Source of the DNA: Apostichopus japonicus
Lineage: Eukaryota > Echinodermata > Holothuroidea > Aspidochirotida > Stichopodidae
Reading direction: 5' to 3'
Length of the DNA: 64,000 bases
NCBI RefSeq assembly: GCF_037975245.1
Contig: NC_092582.1
Coordinates: forward strand, 9,834,001 to 9,898,000
Made by a program: the position numbers and the translations under genes. Shown piece by piece: positions 1 through 13,500 of the stretch. The notes beneath the pieces were generated by a model, which was given only the letters and a program-made list of their open reading frames with translations, had not been told where the DNA came from and ran no database searches. Within the stretch, counting starts at the first letter, position 1. Each line of letters opens with the position of its first letter.

Positions 1-447
1 ACCAACCAGACAGAGAACAGATCTCAAGAAGAAATTATGTTTCTCAAGTTTACAGTAGAAAGTGTCAACAAGTAATAAGTAAAGTCTGAATCAGAAAGAA
101 GAAGTCCTGTGAGATTATAACTAAATTTGAAACAGCTAAACAAGTACATGCTATGTAATGGGATTCACACTTGGAACATACAAGGAATTTAAATAACATA
201 GTTTTACCGAATGGGATAACTGGTTCAAGTTTCATATCAGCAAAAGTCTTTGCTTGCTTTTAATCCTTAATTGTGTCTTAAGAAGACAAAGAAAATCACT
301 TTTTAAAGAAATCCAGTACTCTTGTTATTTTCACGAATAAATGTTTCTAACATTCCTGACCTATGGAATAATAGTCACATCAATGAAATGCTTAACTATA
401 ACAATTAACACAAGTTGTCTCTTGTCCATCTTTACAGAAAAGGATAC

Positions 448-2537
448 TTTTTAGTTTTGGTTGATATCTGTAAAATGCTCCAGTCTAAGGATTCAGCTCC
501 TGTCGATGGAGAAAGATGCTTCTTTTGAAACAGTTTGTAAATAGCAAAGAGTATCTGTCTCAGTTTGCTCTGACTTTTATTTAGTTCTTCGTCGGATGCT
601 GCAACATATATCCCCATCACACTTAGTCCTCCTGGCAACATCCTCATCACCTGCAAGGAGTAAAATTGATAAACGACTAAATCAAGCTTTGTGACAAAAT
701 TATATAATTTAAACCAGTTGCCAACCTCTGAAGCCAATGTCTGGAATACTTCTATCTGTGATTAGACCACCAATATACTTTGAAGATCTTGGATAAGCTA
801 CCCATTGGGGTATCATCGACCAGCACATAGAACCAATGCCAAGGCAAAAAGAAGAAAGAGTGACATGAAGAGGAGAATAGGAGGGTTGGAAGGGGGAGGT
901 TGTTTACATGTCTGTCCCTCTATAAACACAGTAATATTACCACCAGTTCGGCAGCATAGATAAACAGTATAACACCAATGGTTCTCTTTTGCTGCTAACT
1001 GAAGCATAATGCCTTACCGAGACATTGTCATCATCTCAGTTGTTCTTAAAAGACTGTGAAAAACTTAGAAAATTTGAAACTTTAGAATTATTGGCAACTT
1101 ATATTATATGGTTCTTTGAAAACTAAACTAGTTTGGTCAAATAAAACAATTTTAAGTGTTTTCATGCCTGTGCACCACACCTTTTTTAGCCTGTGTTTCC
1201 CAAAACAGTGATATGTTTTAACATCACAAAAGAGGTTTAGAAAATCAGGACAACTAGTTTGCCAGATGTACAATATATTTTAATTGCAAAAATGGGGCAA
1301 ATTGGGATGTAGGGTAGCCCAAACATTGTGAAAAGACTCTCACCTGTCTGGCATGCTCAGCTATCCATTGTTCATTTACTTTCTCAATGCCTCTCTGCTT
1401 TGCTGAGGCCTTGCTCTCCATTAATTCTCCATCTCCTTCGTCTTCATCATCTTCTGCTGGTGTTGGCAACAAAGCAACTACATAGTCCCTTTGAGAAGAT
1501 TTCTGGACGTGTCAAGAAAGGGCATCAAAAGCTTACTTTATTTTACAGAATTTATCCAAGATCATTATCACAACAACAATATCAATGAACATTTGCATTT
1601 CACTGTTATCTGTCCAACATATGCTAATGGCACATTGACAACAATCTGAAGAGAACACCTTAAGGTAGTCAAACATAAGGGTATAACAAATAGATAAACA
1701 TACTCAGCAACAATTAAAACTGGCCTTCATAACCAGTGTTACATTTTAGAAATGTCAAGAAATGAATTTTATAAACACATATCATATTACAAAGTGACAT
1801 GTATTTAATCTGGTCAGCATAACTCCTCTGTGAATTATTGATGGGATAAAGGATTATCAAATCATATTTTTTACCCTAAATTTTTGTAGGGTAAAGAAAT
1901 GTATATTATTTTATTGACTGCATCTGAGTGGGTGCTTACAACCACTTGATCCTACTATTTTATCTGGATCTGTACTCTGTGGCTATGTCACTATCTCTAC
2001 AGCAATAACATAACAACACAAGGCTATGCAGCTAACAATTTGATTGCATGATAGGTACAGTATGTTAGAATTCATAATTGAAATCATCCTTAGCCTAGGC
2101 ATATGTGTGTTTTGAAGATTTTGTCTTACTGACAAGTGACATGGAGATTGCTAGGACTAGTAGACTGATTTATTGTTTCTAAACTTAACAAAGCAATGGA
2201 TATTACAACACTGGTCATCAAATAAGGAAGTATATTTTGATCCCTCTTGTCAGTGTTGCTCACTGCATGGGCTACATTGGACAACTGCAAAAACAACATT
2301 TCGCGAAACTAGTGTAGGCCTAGGCCTAACATAAACCTAGACCTATGTTGCGGTGAGTACGTAAGTATTGCTCATGAAGCATGACTGTTACTGTAGTAAT
2401 GTGTTTCAGTAACATATGTCTCCCCAAAACATGCTTACATGACCAGCGATCAGGCCCAAATTACACGGCAACGATATTTCACAGACAGATGAAATATAGT
2501 TTTGAAGGAATTCCTCCGCTAAGATAGCTTTCACCAT
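448..2537 (-). CDS. ODR4: ODR4 homologue, 5' three coding exons (partial, runs off left edge)
   Basis: Coding exons on the minus strand are 2537-2439 (33 codons), 1502-1344 (53 codons) and 650-448 (67 codons plus 2 nt). All have GT donors and AG acceptors, and both complete introns are phase 0. Exon 1 starts MVKAILAEEFLQNYI and ends GLIAGH before a gtaagc donor. Exon 2 carries SSQRDYVVALLPTP, an acidic stretch, and ends EHARQ. Exon 3 begins VMRMLPGGLSVMGIYV. This follows the order of animal ODR4 (VEETVGQYL, SSQKDYV, EEWATEHASQVSRMLPGG in the human protein). ODR4 is known as an ER membrane protein that helps G-protein-coupled receptors reach the cilium or membrane and that anchors the UFM1 protease UFSP2. 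The rest of the protein, including the expected C-terminal membrane segment, lies outside the window. I chose the start because the ATG opens a 33-codon exon matching the family N terminus with no upstream extension needed. The family call is firm; the exon 3 donor (gtatcc) is the weakest boundary. Confidence 0.88.
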
Positions 2538-2723
2538 TTTGTTGTCTATATAGTGTGATGCGAATCCAATGTTGATTCACTGTGACACCTACACAGCCCA
2601 AAGATTGCGCAAGAGAGATTGTGCTCCGCACGCGTATTTTTTTTCCCAGGACGAACGTGGGCATCGGCCAATCAAATCCCTGGATTCCCCGCACACGGTA
2701 GCATACGCACATTAAAAGCCCAT

Positions 2724-3365
2724 TGACTTACACACTAATTCACAAAAGTAATGTGGTCTCTAAGTCTAGATAAAAGTTCAGACTAGCTAATCGCTACCCA
2801 TCACTGGATAGCTGACAAGCTGGCCTTTCATGGCACTATCAATTTTCCGTATCATGACCATGAAGAGTTTTTGCTATCAGAGCCTGAAGTTTTCGTCACT
2901 TGGAAACAAACCTCTTCACTCAGTACCAAACAGTTTTCGTACGCTGCTTCTGAGAGGCCTAAATGGGTCTCAAATTGCCTCAATTGACCCAATTTTCAAT
3001 AAATCCTGATTGATAACAGGTAAAAAAAAGATGTTCTCCTGCTGCTGCTTTTTGGCACTTTTTCTGAAGGAGAGATATCGGTAGGATGGATTTAGACTCT
3101 AATAGGAGTATGCCATCACATGGATCGTACCTTTTTTTTTGGTGAAAACTATGGAGTCACTTTGACCGACCTTGCGAGTGTCGCATCACAATTAATTCTT
3201 CCATTGACCTATACACTAAACTCGTCACTTCAAGACCTGCCAAAGCATAGATAGACGTTTTCAACTGTATATCCTACCCATCACATGATATATGAGATCT
3301 TGGCCTATCATGGCACTTGCAAATTTCCATATCATGACCGTTTAGATTTTGAGCTAGAAGAGGAG
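2724..3365 (+). repeat. Diverged direct duplication of about 160 bp
   Basis: Segments 2724-2880 and 3202-3365 share an ordered set of words: cccattgac, tacacacta, ctacccatcac, a tggccttTcatggcac-type core and tatcatgacc. The copies differ by many substitutions and small indels, so the duplication is old. Between them is unrelated sequence. They may be two copies of a dispersed element rather than a local duplication. Confidence 0.6.
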
Positions 3366-3652
3366 CAAGTTAAGCATCCCCAACTATTCCATCCGCTGGC
3401 TCGGAGTAATATCAACATTTAACCAAAGATTTCTAAAATGGTTTATATCACCTTCAATCCTTCCTATTTTCACACCATCTGTACTTTAAATTATGCTCTT
3501 TCATATTAAGGCAGAACAAACAATGATGGTTACTGATAATATGCTTAAACAAGCATTACATTAGGTACTCTTACCTCTTTTCTCCGAGCGGATGTACACT
3601 ACTCTAATTGTGGTGCGGTACCTGCAAACCTGTGATCGGGACCGTGTGGACG

Positions 3653-4040
3653 TCAAAACGACCTCAGGTGGCGTTGCAACCCTAAACAGTATGCAACGCC
3701 AAAAGGACCACAGGTGGCGCTACTACTCTAAACAGGAGGTGCTACTATATGGAACGCCAAAAGGACCACAGGTGGCGTTGCTACCTTAAATAGGAGGTGC
3801 TACTACCCTAAATAAGAGGTGCTTATACCCTACATATGAGATGCTATTACCCTAAAAAGGAGGTGCAACTACTCTAAGCAGGAGGTGCTACTGCTCTAAA
3901 CAGAAGGTGCTACGACTCTAAACAGATGGTGTTAATACTCTAAATAGGCGATGGTACTGTGCTACTATACTACATGCGGCGATGCTACTGTAAATTATTG
4001 GCGCTACTACCCTAAACGGAAGGTGCAAATACTTTAAATG
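3653..4040 (+). repeat. Degenerate tandem repeat, unit about 22 bp
   Basis: The unit is close to aggtgctactaccctaaaca, repeated roughly 16 to 18 times with substitutions and small indels. The first copies carry a variant with an 'aaaggaccacaggtggcg' segment. It ends about 120 bp before the hAT element at 4160. No open frame runs through it that resembles a protein. Confidence 0.8.
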
Positions 4041-4159
4041 TGTCGCTACTAATCCGTAACCAAACGTGTTTCCAAAACAATATTCACAGAGGGGTCATCA
4101 TGAAAGTCAATCTCCGTACCGAGTGTGGTTATTGCAACCACATTCTTTTCAGACAGGAC

Positions 4160-4749
4160 CAGTGGCGGACTGGCCACACGGGCATTTGGGCAATGCCCGG
4201 TGGGCCGGTGGCACGGTGGGACGGTGGGCTGGGGAGCCTGGTAAAAATTACAACCCATTTCACAGTAGTTAATAAAGTACAGACAGGCTGTGTAGAAATA
4301 TATTTTTAGCTGTGGGAATCAGCTCATGAAATCACCGTGTTAAATAGTCTTTTAGTTCGTAACAAAAGAACGTGCTATTGGCAACCCGTCCGTGCTAATG
4401 GATTTTATTTAAGTTTTCTTCCATTTTTTAAGCATGTTGTCACAAAATGCTTGAAAAACTAACTTAAATCCATTCTAAAACATATATTTTTGTCTATTTT
4501 TGTTTACGTTTTTAACTTGCTTCTGGAAAAATATGTTTGGGTCTTCAATTACAAATTTGAGAATTATAGAACCATTTTGCATCTTGGCATTCCTTAACTT
4601 AAAAAAAATTTCAATGGGGAGGGGGAGACCCTCTCCCCTTAGACCCCTGCCCCATGATGGCGATCACTATGTAAGTAACATATCAATGAATAATGGGCCG
4701 GTCTAGGTGAAGAATGCCCGGGACGGTTTTAAGACTCAGTCCGCCTCTG
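4160..4749. mobile_element. Non-autonomous hAT-type DNA transposon (590 bp)
   Basis: The left end reads cagtggcggactg and the right end is its imperfect inverted copy (reverse complement cagaggcggactg). The flanks are gacaggac on the left and gcacaggac on the right, an 8-bp target duplication with one extra base. Ends starting CAG and 8-bp duplications are typical of hAT transposons. There is no transposase. A GC-rich hairpin module at 4615-4660 is shared with two other places in the window. Confidence 0.72.
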
Positions 4750-6961
4750 GCACAGGACCAACCAATAGCAAGAGGACAGTTCTATTACAAGAGTCTTTAT
4801 AGCCTTTAACACGTTTGCGGGACACGTTTACTCTGTGACTTCAGGTGTGAATGAGCCACTCATATATATAACTAGTATAAATATATGAAATATCGAGATT
4901 TAATTTCATCATGGAAGACTGTCATATTGAAAAGTGTTGTATTATGTCATTTAGTGTATCTACATATGTACTGTCATCCTGTTTGAACAGGGACTCAGCT
5001 CTCCAAATAACAGCTCCTTGGTTTGACCACGCCAATTTCATTACGTTCATTCATTTTCAGGCATTTCTGTGACATCCATTGCTATCATTGTGGATGTAGT
5101 ATCACATGATTTACACATTTCATTCAAATGCAATATAACTGGTATGCATACCTCCCTGGGGTTGCAGTTTTTTATGTGTTTGTGTGTGTTGGTGATGGTA
5201 GGGCGGGAGAATATTGTAGGTAATCCATCTTAATTGCGTGGCTCGGTCGAAAATTTCGAATGAACTTAGTTTGCTAAGGTCACCCCCTGCCGTATCTTTT
5301 TCGAAGGTATTCCTTTTTCGCCTGAAGAAAATTGATTTCGGGTAAAGAAAGTTTCTAGTAACGTCGGCCTTCGTTTTATAACTTCAGCAAGTTGTCCTCG
5401 TTCGATCTCCGATTTCTTGCGCACTGGAAACAAAATTTGTAAATCGTTGTTGTTACATGTTTTTCACTCGTTGATACTTTTTCTTCCTACGTTTTTCTTT
5501 TTGGCTGCTGAGAATATTTTTGTTTTGCAATTATTATTTCCTTTCAAAGTTGGGCATACATTATTTCCTATTGTTCCCTTTCTTCTTTGTTTGTTTGTTA
5601 TTTTCTCTGACGGCCGCCCATATAAATATGGTACGATAAGAAACCCATCGCAGGGAAAGCAGTGTCCATTCTTATCTGTGCAACCGATGTGAATGCTCCG
5701 TAGGTATTACGAAGTGATAAGTACACAAGTAATACACGTCCGTGTCGCGGGCAATGTCCATCCCCGAAGGATCAGATGACTAGGTTTTGTAGCCAATAGG
5801 AACACAGTTTTACGGGACATGCCTTCTATCCCACGCCTACAAAAGAGATCTGCACAGCAGAAGCATCAAAACCAGGACTAAAATTAATGTAAGTTCTACC
5901 CTTAGCTGTTTACATTTTATTTTGACCTAATTTCCTAGTTCAATGATAGCTCCAAGTCATTTAAAACAGCAACTAAAGCCTTGTTCTAATTTTTAGAACT
6001 CCGCTCTCGAAACCACGCCTACCATAACACAAATACTACGTTACGATATGTACTGTACACAATTCATTAATTATGACGGAATGCAAACGCAATTAGCTGC
6101 TGTCACCCTGTCATATGATTAAACTAAACGCTGTGTGTGAGGTATCTGCTATTTAAAATATTGGTAACCAGCAGATTTGATTAATCAGAAACAACCTCAT
6201 TGTTAGGCTAGACGGAACTTGACGAAAATACGACAGTGAAAGAATCAGGTATGGCGTAGTCCTACTAGAGTAGAACTTAAAAATAAGGTTAGGTAGCTGA
6301 GGCCTAGGCTAGGCCTAACTCACTAAGGCTAGGGTTAGTTTACTTTATTGATAATGATACTGTCGGCGTTGATGTGTTCATAGTTACCGCAACTTTCGTA
6401 ATCTCATACTATTTAGTCTACTCTAACGAACATAGTGGTGCTACTCCTTTACTTTGGGCAAGCGCCTATGCTAGGTCCAAAGTATATAATAATTAAGTTA
6501 GGCATAGCTACTTGACTCCTGAGTTGAAACTTGTAAGATAAAATTATAGGATGGCTTATAGTAGAAATCCATCCTTTGTAAATATGTCAATAGACCAAGC
6601 ACGAAAACAACAATTGGGTGATAATAGTTAACATGTTTCTCAAGATACTCAGTTTCTATGGTAATTCGCTTTAAAATATACATGCCAAATCTCTGGAATG
6701 CACACATGGTGGCAGCGAGTCCTCAGAGTCAGACCTGCATGTTATTTAATGGCAAATCCATTATTAATAAATCCTAATAAACCAAGTAAAACATGTTCTT
6801 TGAACACCATGTAATAAACAGTAGAGCATCACTGGCTGTCATTCCACACCGTTTACCTTCGACAAGTTTGAATGCATTGTGAACATATAATTAATGACAA
6901 TGAACTAAGTCTTAGGTATTCTTATTGAGTTTTGTTGCATCTGAAGAATTGATGTATAGTA

Positions 6962-7072
6962 AAGGCTTCATAATTGACGCACCTTCATAAAATGCATACA
7001 GTTGAGTGATTTGGATTTTTCGTTGATAAACATCGTTAATCAAATCCTTAAGTGCGTCAATTATGAGCCCAC
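6962..7072. mobile_element. Short TIR element (MITE-like), short copy of the family at 56370
   Basis: The left end is aggcttcataattgacgcac and the right end, reverse complemented, is gggctcataattgacgcac, giving terminal inverted repeats of about 19 bp. The interior holds acagttgagtgatttgga. The same ends and interior occur at 56370-56944, where an extra block of about 460 bp is present. No coding capacity. The superfamily cannot be assigned because no clear target duplication is visible. Confidence 0.7.
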
Positions 7073-7531
7073 AATGTTACTAATGATCTATGTTAGACCA
7101 ACTAGTCCAGTCTCTCTGACAGATGATCCACATATTTTTTAAAAACAGTCTTTTCTATAGACGCATACAAAAAATACATAAGTTGCATGAACTGGTCTAT
7201 GAACTGCTTTTGCCAGACAGGATTTTTTTAAGAGTACCTAACAGAAACAGAAACAATCAACTAGTGTAGAGAAATGGGCATATGTTTACTGCAATTTTTG
7301 TACAAAAAGTGGAAAATACTGTTTACAAACTTTACTCTTGGAGTGAAGCTTTATAGAAAGTAGCCTTACAGGCTGAAAATTAAGTAAACTATATGATTAT
7401 GCTAATATCCTCTTATTCTTAAATGAAATTATCCATTACTTTTCTTTTTTGTCTCATCAACTGATCATAGGCTTTACAGTTAATTATCTTTCATGCTTTG
7501 GTTTTCTACCGTAAACTCGATCAGGTGCAAA

Positions 7532-10500
7532 ATGAAGTTCTTTTCACCTCTGGATTTGGGCTTCTTTCTCGCTTCCTTATTAAATGTGATATACTTTGGC
7601 TCCTGTTACCGTCTCCAAGCAAGCACCCAGTACAGACCAGTAGTAATCATACATGGAGTTCTAGACAATGCAGGCACTATGAACACACTCCAAACGATGA
7701 TACAGAAGGTTGGTTCCTTTCTATCGCTCAGAACTAAGCTTTAAGCTAGTACAACGTGTAGCTTTACATCAAAGTTTTGTGATATTTAAATGAAAATTGA
7801 ATGTTCATATTAATATCACTGTACAGGTAATTCCAGAAATGTAAAACAGATATTACACATTTGCCTAACTGTTTTACATTCATTCTTTTAAAAGGTTTTC
7901 AAGTGTCTCAAATTGAAGAATAATTGTAGCATTTTTGTATCCTGACAACCTGCCAAGCAAACTGCCAACAGGTGACCTCTTAGCAGTTATGCCCTGTATA
8001 CAGTCTTCGCTTGTTACTTCCTGTTTACAATTCTCTATATCCTATTTTCTACAACTTTGGACTAGTGTTTGCAAGTACTGTTCATTGACTGTGAAGGTAA
8101 TGCTTAATAAGACCATGGAGCTATGTTTATAGCTCCAGGATTAGACTGGGCTTGTAACCCAGAGGTCACTGGTTCAAATCCTGTTCTAGCAATGACTTTC
8201 TTTGCTCATCTGAATTGTTTATAATTTCTCAGTCAGTTTCCTGCCATTCATTTACTTTATGTATTTCTGGTCAGGCACATCCTGGAACAAATGTTACCGC
8301 ACTTAACCTCTACCCTGATGAAAAGAGTTTGAAACCTCTCTGGCCTCAAGTGAAAGACTTTGGTGATGCTCTGATACAAATCATGAAAGATGCTCAGGAT
8401 GGAATAAACATAATATGTTACTCTCAAGGTGTGTGATAAGATGTAATACGAATGACAAGAGGAAGTTGTTATATTATCTGTTGGCTAGATACAGTAGTGA
8501 CATGTCAGTAGAGTAGTGCAAACTACTAAAGTAACATTGCTGGAGTTAGAGGTCTACTGGTACTTCAGGAGAAGCAGACATTTTCAAGAAATTGAGAACA
8601 ATTTTGACTTCTTAAGAAGAGATCAATTACGGTCAGGCCTCAAAGTTCAAGCTATTTACTGACTAAATTCCAGTAGATTTTGCTGTTTTGCCAGTAATAC
8701 AAAAAGCACTCAGTCTTGGCATATTTCTGCCAGTAGAGACACGTTGCTTTTGTATTTATAGAAGTATTAAAAGTAGATTTGTTTCCAACAGACATTGTTT
8801 AGCACTTGGCTAAACTTATGAAGTACTAGACTTGAAATGACAAAAAACTCTTCTAACTTGTTGATAACATTATATGACTATTCAATAGTGTAAGTTTCAT
8901 CCAGGAAGTATCAGTAGCCTTGGGTGATAAGGATAAGAGGAAACGGCAAGTTCCATTTGTGGACAATCGTGGGTCATTCTATTGTTATGGAATGGCAACA
9001 GAAAAAGCATGCAACTAATATACGTACCCAGTTAGACAATAAATGGAAAGACAGCCTTTTTGATGTTTCAATCAAATATAATTCTCATTCCATCACCTTC
9101 TTTCACCGATCTGTGCAATTGTAATTGTTAGGGCAACATCAATTATTGTAATTACTTTGGCACTAAACTTTTGCTTATATACAGGGTACGTTATATAATT
9201 AAAAGTATGTTACTAAGAGAGGGTTAGGGGTTGGTCTGTAGATTTTCTGGTAGCGCCTTGTGAAGACTTTAGATCCTTGCGAGACAAGTTTCGGCGAATG
9301 TTAGTTCTGTTCAAACCATTGCTGGCAAACCACAATTAGCGTGTTCAACTAGTCGTTGAATGTATCGGCTATATCTATGAATAGGCGTAGTGCCTGTTAA
9401 CACTGGGCAGCAGAAGAAATCAGGCTTAGGCTTAGGACTAGGCTGAACGACTGCAATGTAGGCTAGGCCGGATTATAATATTATGACAACAGAGTAAATA
9501 GAGTAAATCTATACAGGACTTTCTGAGTACAGGAAAAGCAAGGAGACAGTCTTCTGCTGGTGATATTAATCTTTCTCTTGCTTGAGTGAAGATCCAAGCA
9601 TTTATACGGTCAGTTCTGCTATGTTCTGGATGTTTCTGGCCTACTCCACTGGAACGATTTATACAACTATTTATAAAACTAGGAACACATACTCTGGATG
9701 TTTCTTGCATCATCGCAGGAGTGATTCACTATTAATATACAGTGTAGCGAAGTTGTAGAAAGTTCTGGACCATTCAGGGAAGTATCCAGGAAAGTCTCTT
9801 GGAATGCCAAGAGTGCAAAACTGATACATATATCATACTGTATACTTACACTATGTATAAGGAGTTAAACTTTGTGACATCAGTTGGTGTCTTTATTGGA
9901 AAAAAATCACCATTCTGTAAAATTTGACTTGTCTTAGTTGAAATGTTGCAGCATGACACATTTCATTAATTTTATAATTTTGCTCGTCTTCATTTCAGTG
10001 TTTCCTTCCATTTCAAGAAAATATTAAAGCTGGTCGCATCCACCACGATAGACATTCATTAGGATTTACTTATTAAAAAAAAGAAAATTGACATGTAACC
10101 AACTGTATGCCCAGTTTCTGGCATCTTTGTGTGTTCCACTTCAGACAAAGTTTCCTGCTAACTTTGTACCTTCTTTTGCCCTCGTCTTTTTAACAGGTGG
10201 GGTCATCTGCAGAGGTGTACTCTCCACCATTCCCGACCACAATGTCAATACGTTTATCGCCCTATCGTCACCCCTGATGGGCCAGTTTGGCGACACTAAT
10301 GTCTTCAAATTTGTGCCACCGGAATTCAGAAAAGAGATTTACAAGTAGGTTCTTCAACTTGTTATCCACATTTGCATTTCATGGCGTGTATCTTTGAATT
10401 GTCTTGGTAAATGACAGTTGTGTACAGAGTATGCTGAGTGGTTATAAATAGGGCTACAACTTGATCTTAATCATAGTTAAAGATTTACTAGGAACAGACT

Positions 10501-13500
10501 TAAAAGGAACAAATATAGTTAGATGTTAAATGTGGCTAAAGATTCACAGGGAACAACATTTAAATGGAAGAGATATGACTTGATATTAAATTTGGTTAAA
10601 ACATTTCCTAGACTGAAACCACTGGATTTCCTTTGCACCCTTGCAAACATGCAGGCTTGTATAACTTTAATACTAATAGTTGCTGAATCATGTTGTTTTC
10701 CGTCTGGATTCTCCTTTTTAAGGAGACAATGAAATAAGAAGATTTCATTCTGTTTCTCACATCGGGACACGATAATTAACTTCCATTTTACACATCTGTT
10801 AGCCGTAGTGTGAAAGTCAACTCGATTTTCTGATTAGATTGTCATCATTGATCAGATTTGGATCTTTCCTTCTATATAGTTGTACTCTTACAGTATAAAT
10901 TTACCTGCACCAACTGACCAGCAGCATCCTGCACCATGCAGGCTAGTATGGCACAGGACCTGGGTACCATAGCAACAAAATGTTTTTCAATTTAGGGGTC
11001 TGGACTCATGTTACAGTTCATTCATTTTGGAATCAGCCAGCTACAGAATGAATAAAGCCCAAATGCTGAAATTGACACCAAAACAGTTGCATCACAGAAC
11101 TGTTAGGTTCAGTTTCGAGTGCCCTTTAGACTTTCCAACTATTTTGGGAAAAGTTAGTAGCTGAAAGGAGTTGAAACAGGAACTATGTAGAAGGGAAACC
11201 TATTGTAAGTGTAGCGATCCCATTTTTTGGAGTGGAGTAGCTTAGTATTCAATTTATAATAAAAAGTAGAAGAAAAAGATGTGATAAAAGGTCTATTGCT
11301 TTACAAGCTTTACATTGTCAAAACATGTTTTATACTTGTAAGTAGTAAAATAATCCCTAGCCCATTTGAAAGTGGCCGAAATTGAGTAATGTTTGTGTGG
11401 GATTTTATGGTGTTATCCTAGGTAATAGTTAACCTGCTGATTCTAATAACCTAATAATATGACAAAGGAGGAAAAATATAACAAAGCCATCATAAGGAAG
11501 TAGATCTCTGATATTTTCTAAGCGTGGATCGACTTTATTATTCTAAATCAGACCATGGCAACAAAGTAGGTGTACCTGCAATTTCTAAAAGATGTGAAAT
11601 TGCCCCTTTCAATTAAACAGGGGATAACTTTAGCATATTTAAACATTTGGATGTGAAAGACACCAGCTTTGAATTTCAACAGTAGCACAACACAACAGTC
11701 ACACAACAGATATCAACAGTAACACATGTAAAACACAAACAGTATGCAGGGAAGTGCCCAGGATTTCCTGAGTGCCGGGTATACTGATCGCCATCGATTT
11801 CTGAAGGTGCTCAGATGCCAGATGCTGGCACTTGTGTAGCTTTTGAAACACATACACAAGTACTAGTTTTGCTAACAATTTACTTTTTTTAATTTGTTTT
11901 CAATTTATGTTGAATAAATTGTTAGGAATGTCAGGATTTTAGATGAAAATAGTGCTGGACGGGATTCACGATTTTTAAGACAGTGCTGGGCGGTAATCTT
12001 TAGTGCTGGATGGGGCCGCCCAGCGTGGGCACATCCCTGCGTATGTAGGAAGTTTACACACTGTGAAGTAACTTAACTGTAGTTGAAGAGGAAATTCACT
12101 AAATTACACAAAAACTGAAAACTTGAATATTTCCACCTGCCTCAAACTTTGACAGATCTTTGAAGCTACACAAAGTGGTTACAATACACATATGGTGATT
12201 AGCTTGTTTTTCATTTGATAAGAATAAACTTATGTTGCCATGGTTCTCTAAACAATGCTGTTCTTTGTACTTGACACAGCTAAGTTTGTTTTACATTTTT
12301 ATTTTGGTACACACAGTTGAGGTTGTGTGTGTGCAAACATGTGGTAGAGCTTACTGAAGTTCACATTAAGAGTGTAGTGTGTAACACTCTACACAGGCAG
12401 TCATTATGAGTGTCACTGGCAATCAAGGTCACATTTGTCTATATTATAGTGTAGCAATCACTAGATAAAGATTGTGACTTCAGGTCAACAAGTTTCAGAG
12501 AATTCTATATAGAGAGGAAAAAACACAAACCATATGAGTAGTTTGCTGAAGGGTCAGCTAGTATCTGAAAAAGTCAGGCTGTAAATAATTATTTTCTTAT
12601 GTGGACTGAAGTTTGTTTACATTAGCAGTGTCATTAGTGAACAATTGAACTGTATTTTATCTTCTCTGCTTTTTCCCCTTTTTCTCAGTTTATTTCTTCA
12701 ACTCTGTTTTAAGTGTCAACTTCCTCCTGTCTCTCCACAGTTCATCAATTCTTTCATTTCCCCATAAATTGTCTTTTATTGTTATGTTTTCTGTATTTTC
12801 AGTTTAAGGAAGTAATATTTCACAGTTATAGATTGAAACCCCCCCCCCCCGCCCCCCCCAAGCAAAAAAAAAGAAAAAGAAAAGAAGCTAATCAGACTAA
12901 AAGTGAAAAAAAAATGACAAAAGAAAAACAGTTGAATCCCTGACTGAGGTGTAGAGTGGGCCTATTGTAATAGTTGAAGAGCGTGGCATGTTCCTTAGTT
13001 TTTGTTGGTATGAGAAGTGAATGGAGTCACTATTAACAGTAGTGTATGGTAACTTCGTGGCCCCCTTTACTGTACATAACTTTGTACCTGTATGTAAAGC
13101 TGCACTGATAGACACTGTAACTGGTGTACCTAAAATTGTAACCTATTTTTTTCAAAGATAATCTTAATGCCTAGCAGTCTTGAACAAAACAAGTTTAAAT
13201 GTATACAGTGCCAAAAGGAAACATCAACTTGGTATAAGGCACTGGAATCATTCCTTAGATATTAATGCAAATGCTAGGTTTACCTTCCATCGTCTGTTTT
13301 GTCTGAAGACCTTTACAAGTATAAATCTCATTCTGGTAGAACCTGATGGAAATATTGTTGAAAGCTGAAGAATAAAACTAAACCACTGGGCAAAGTCAAT
13401 GCTGTTATAATTTAAAAAACAATGTTTGTTTGCTTAATGGCATAGTGAAGTAACCATGTTGTGAAGTCTATAAGTAAGGATAGGAAAGCTGCTTATGTCC

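Larger units (their letters stand above)
2538..7531. other. Intergenic region between divergent ODR4 and PPT2
   Basis: No conserved coding exon was found here. It must contain the ODR4 promoter (just above 2537) and probably a 5' non-coding exon of PPT2, because the PPT2 start exon is preceded by acceptor-like sequence (gatcag before 7527). It also holds a diverged duplication at 2724-2880 and 3202-3365, a degenerate 22-bp tandem array at 3653-4040, a hAT-type element at 4160-4749 and a short TIR element at 6962-7072. A possible non-coding exon ends near 5889 at a gtaagt-like donor, but that is a guess. Confidence 0.6.

Noticed and set aside
2479-2712. 77-codon minus-strand open frame
   Set aside because: It overlaps ODR4 exon 1 in another frame; the exon 1 reading at 2439-2537 matches the family and joins in phase.
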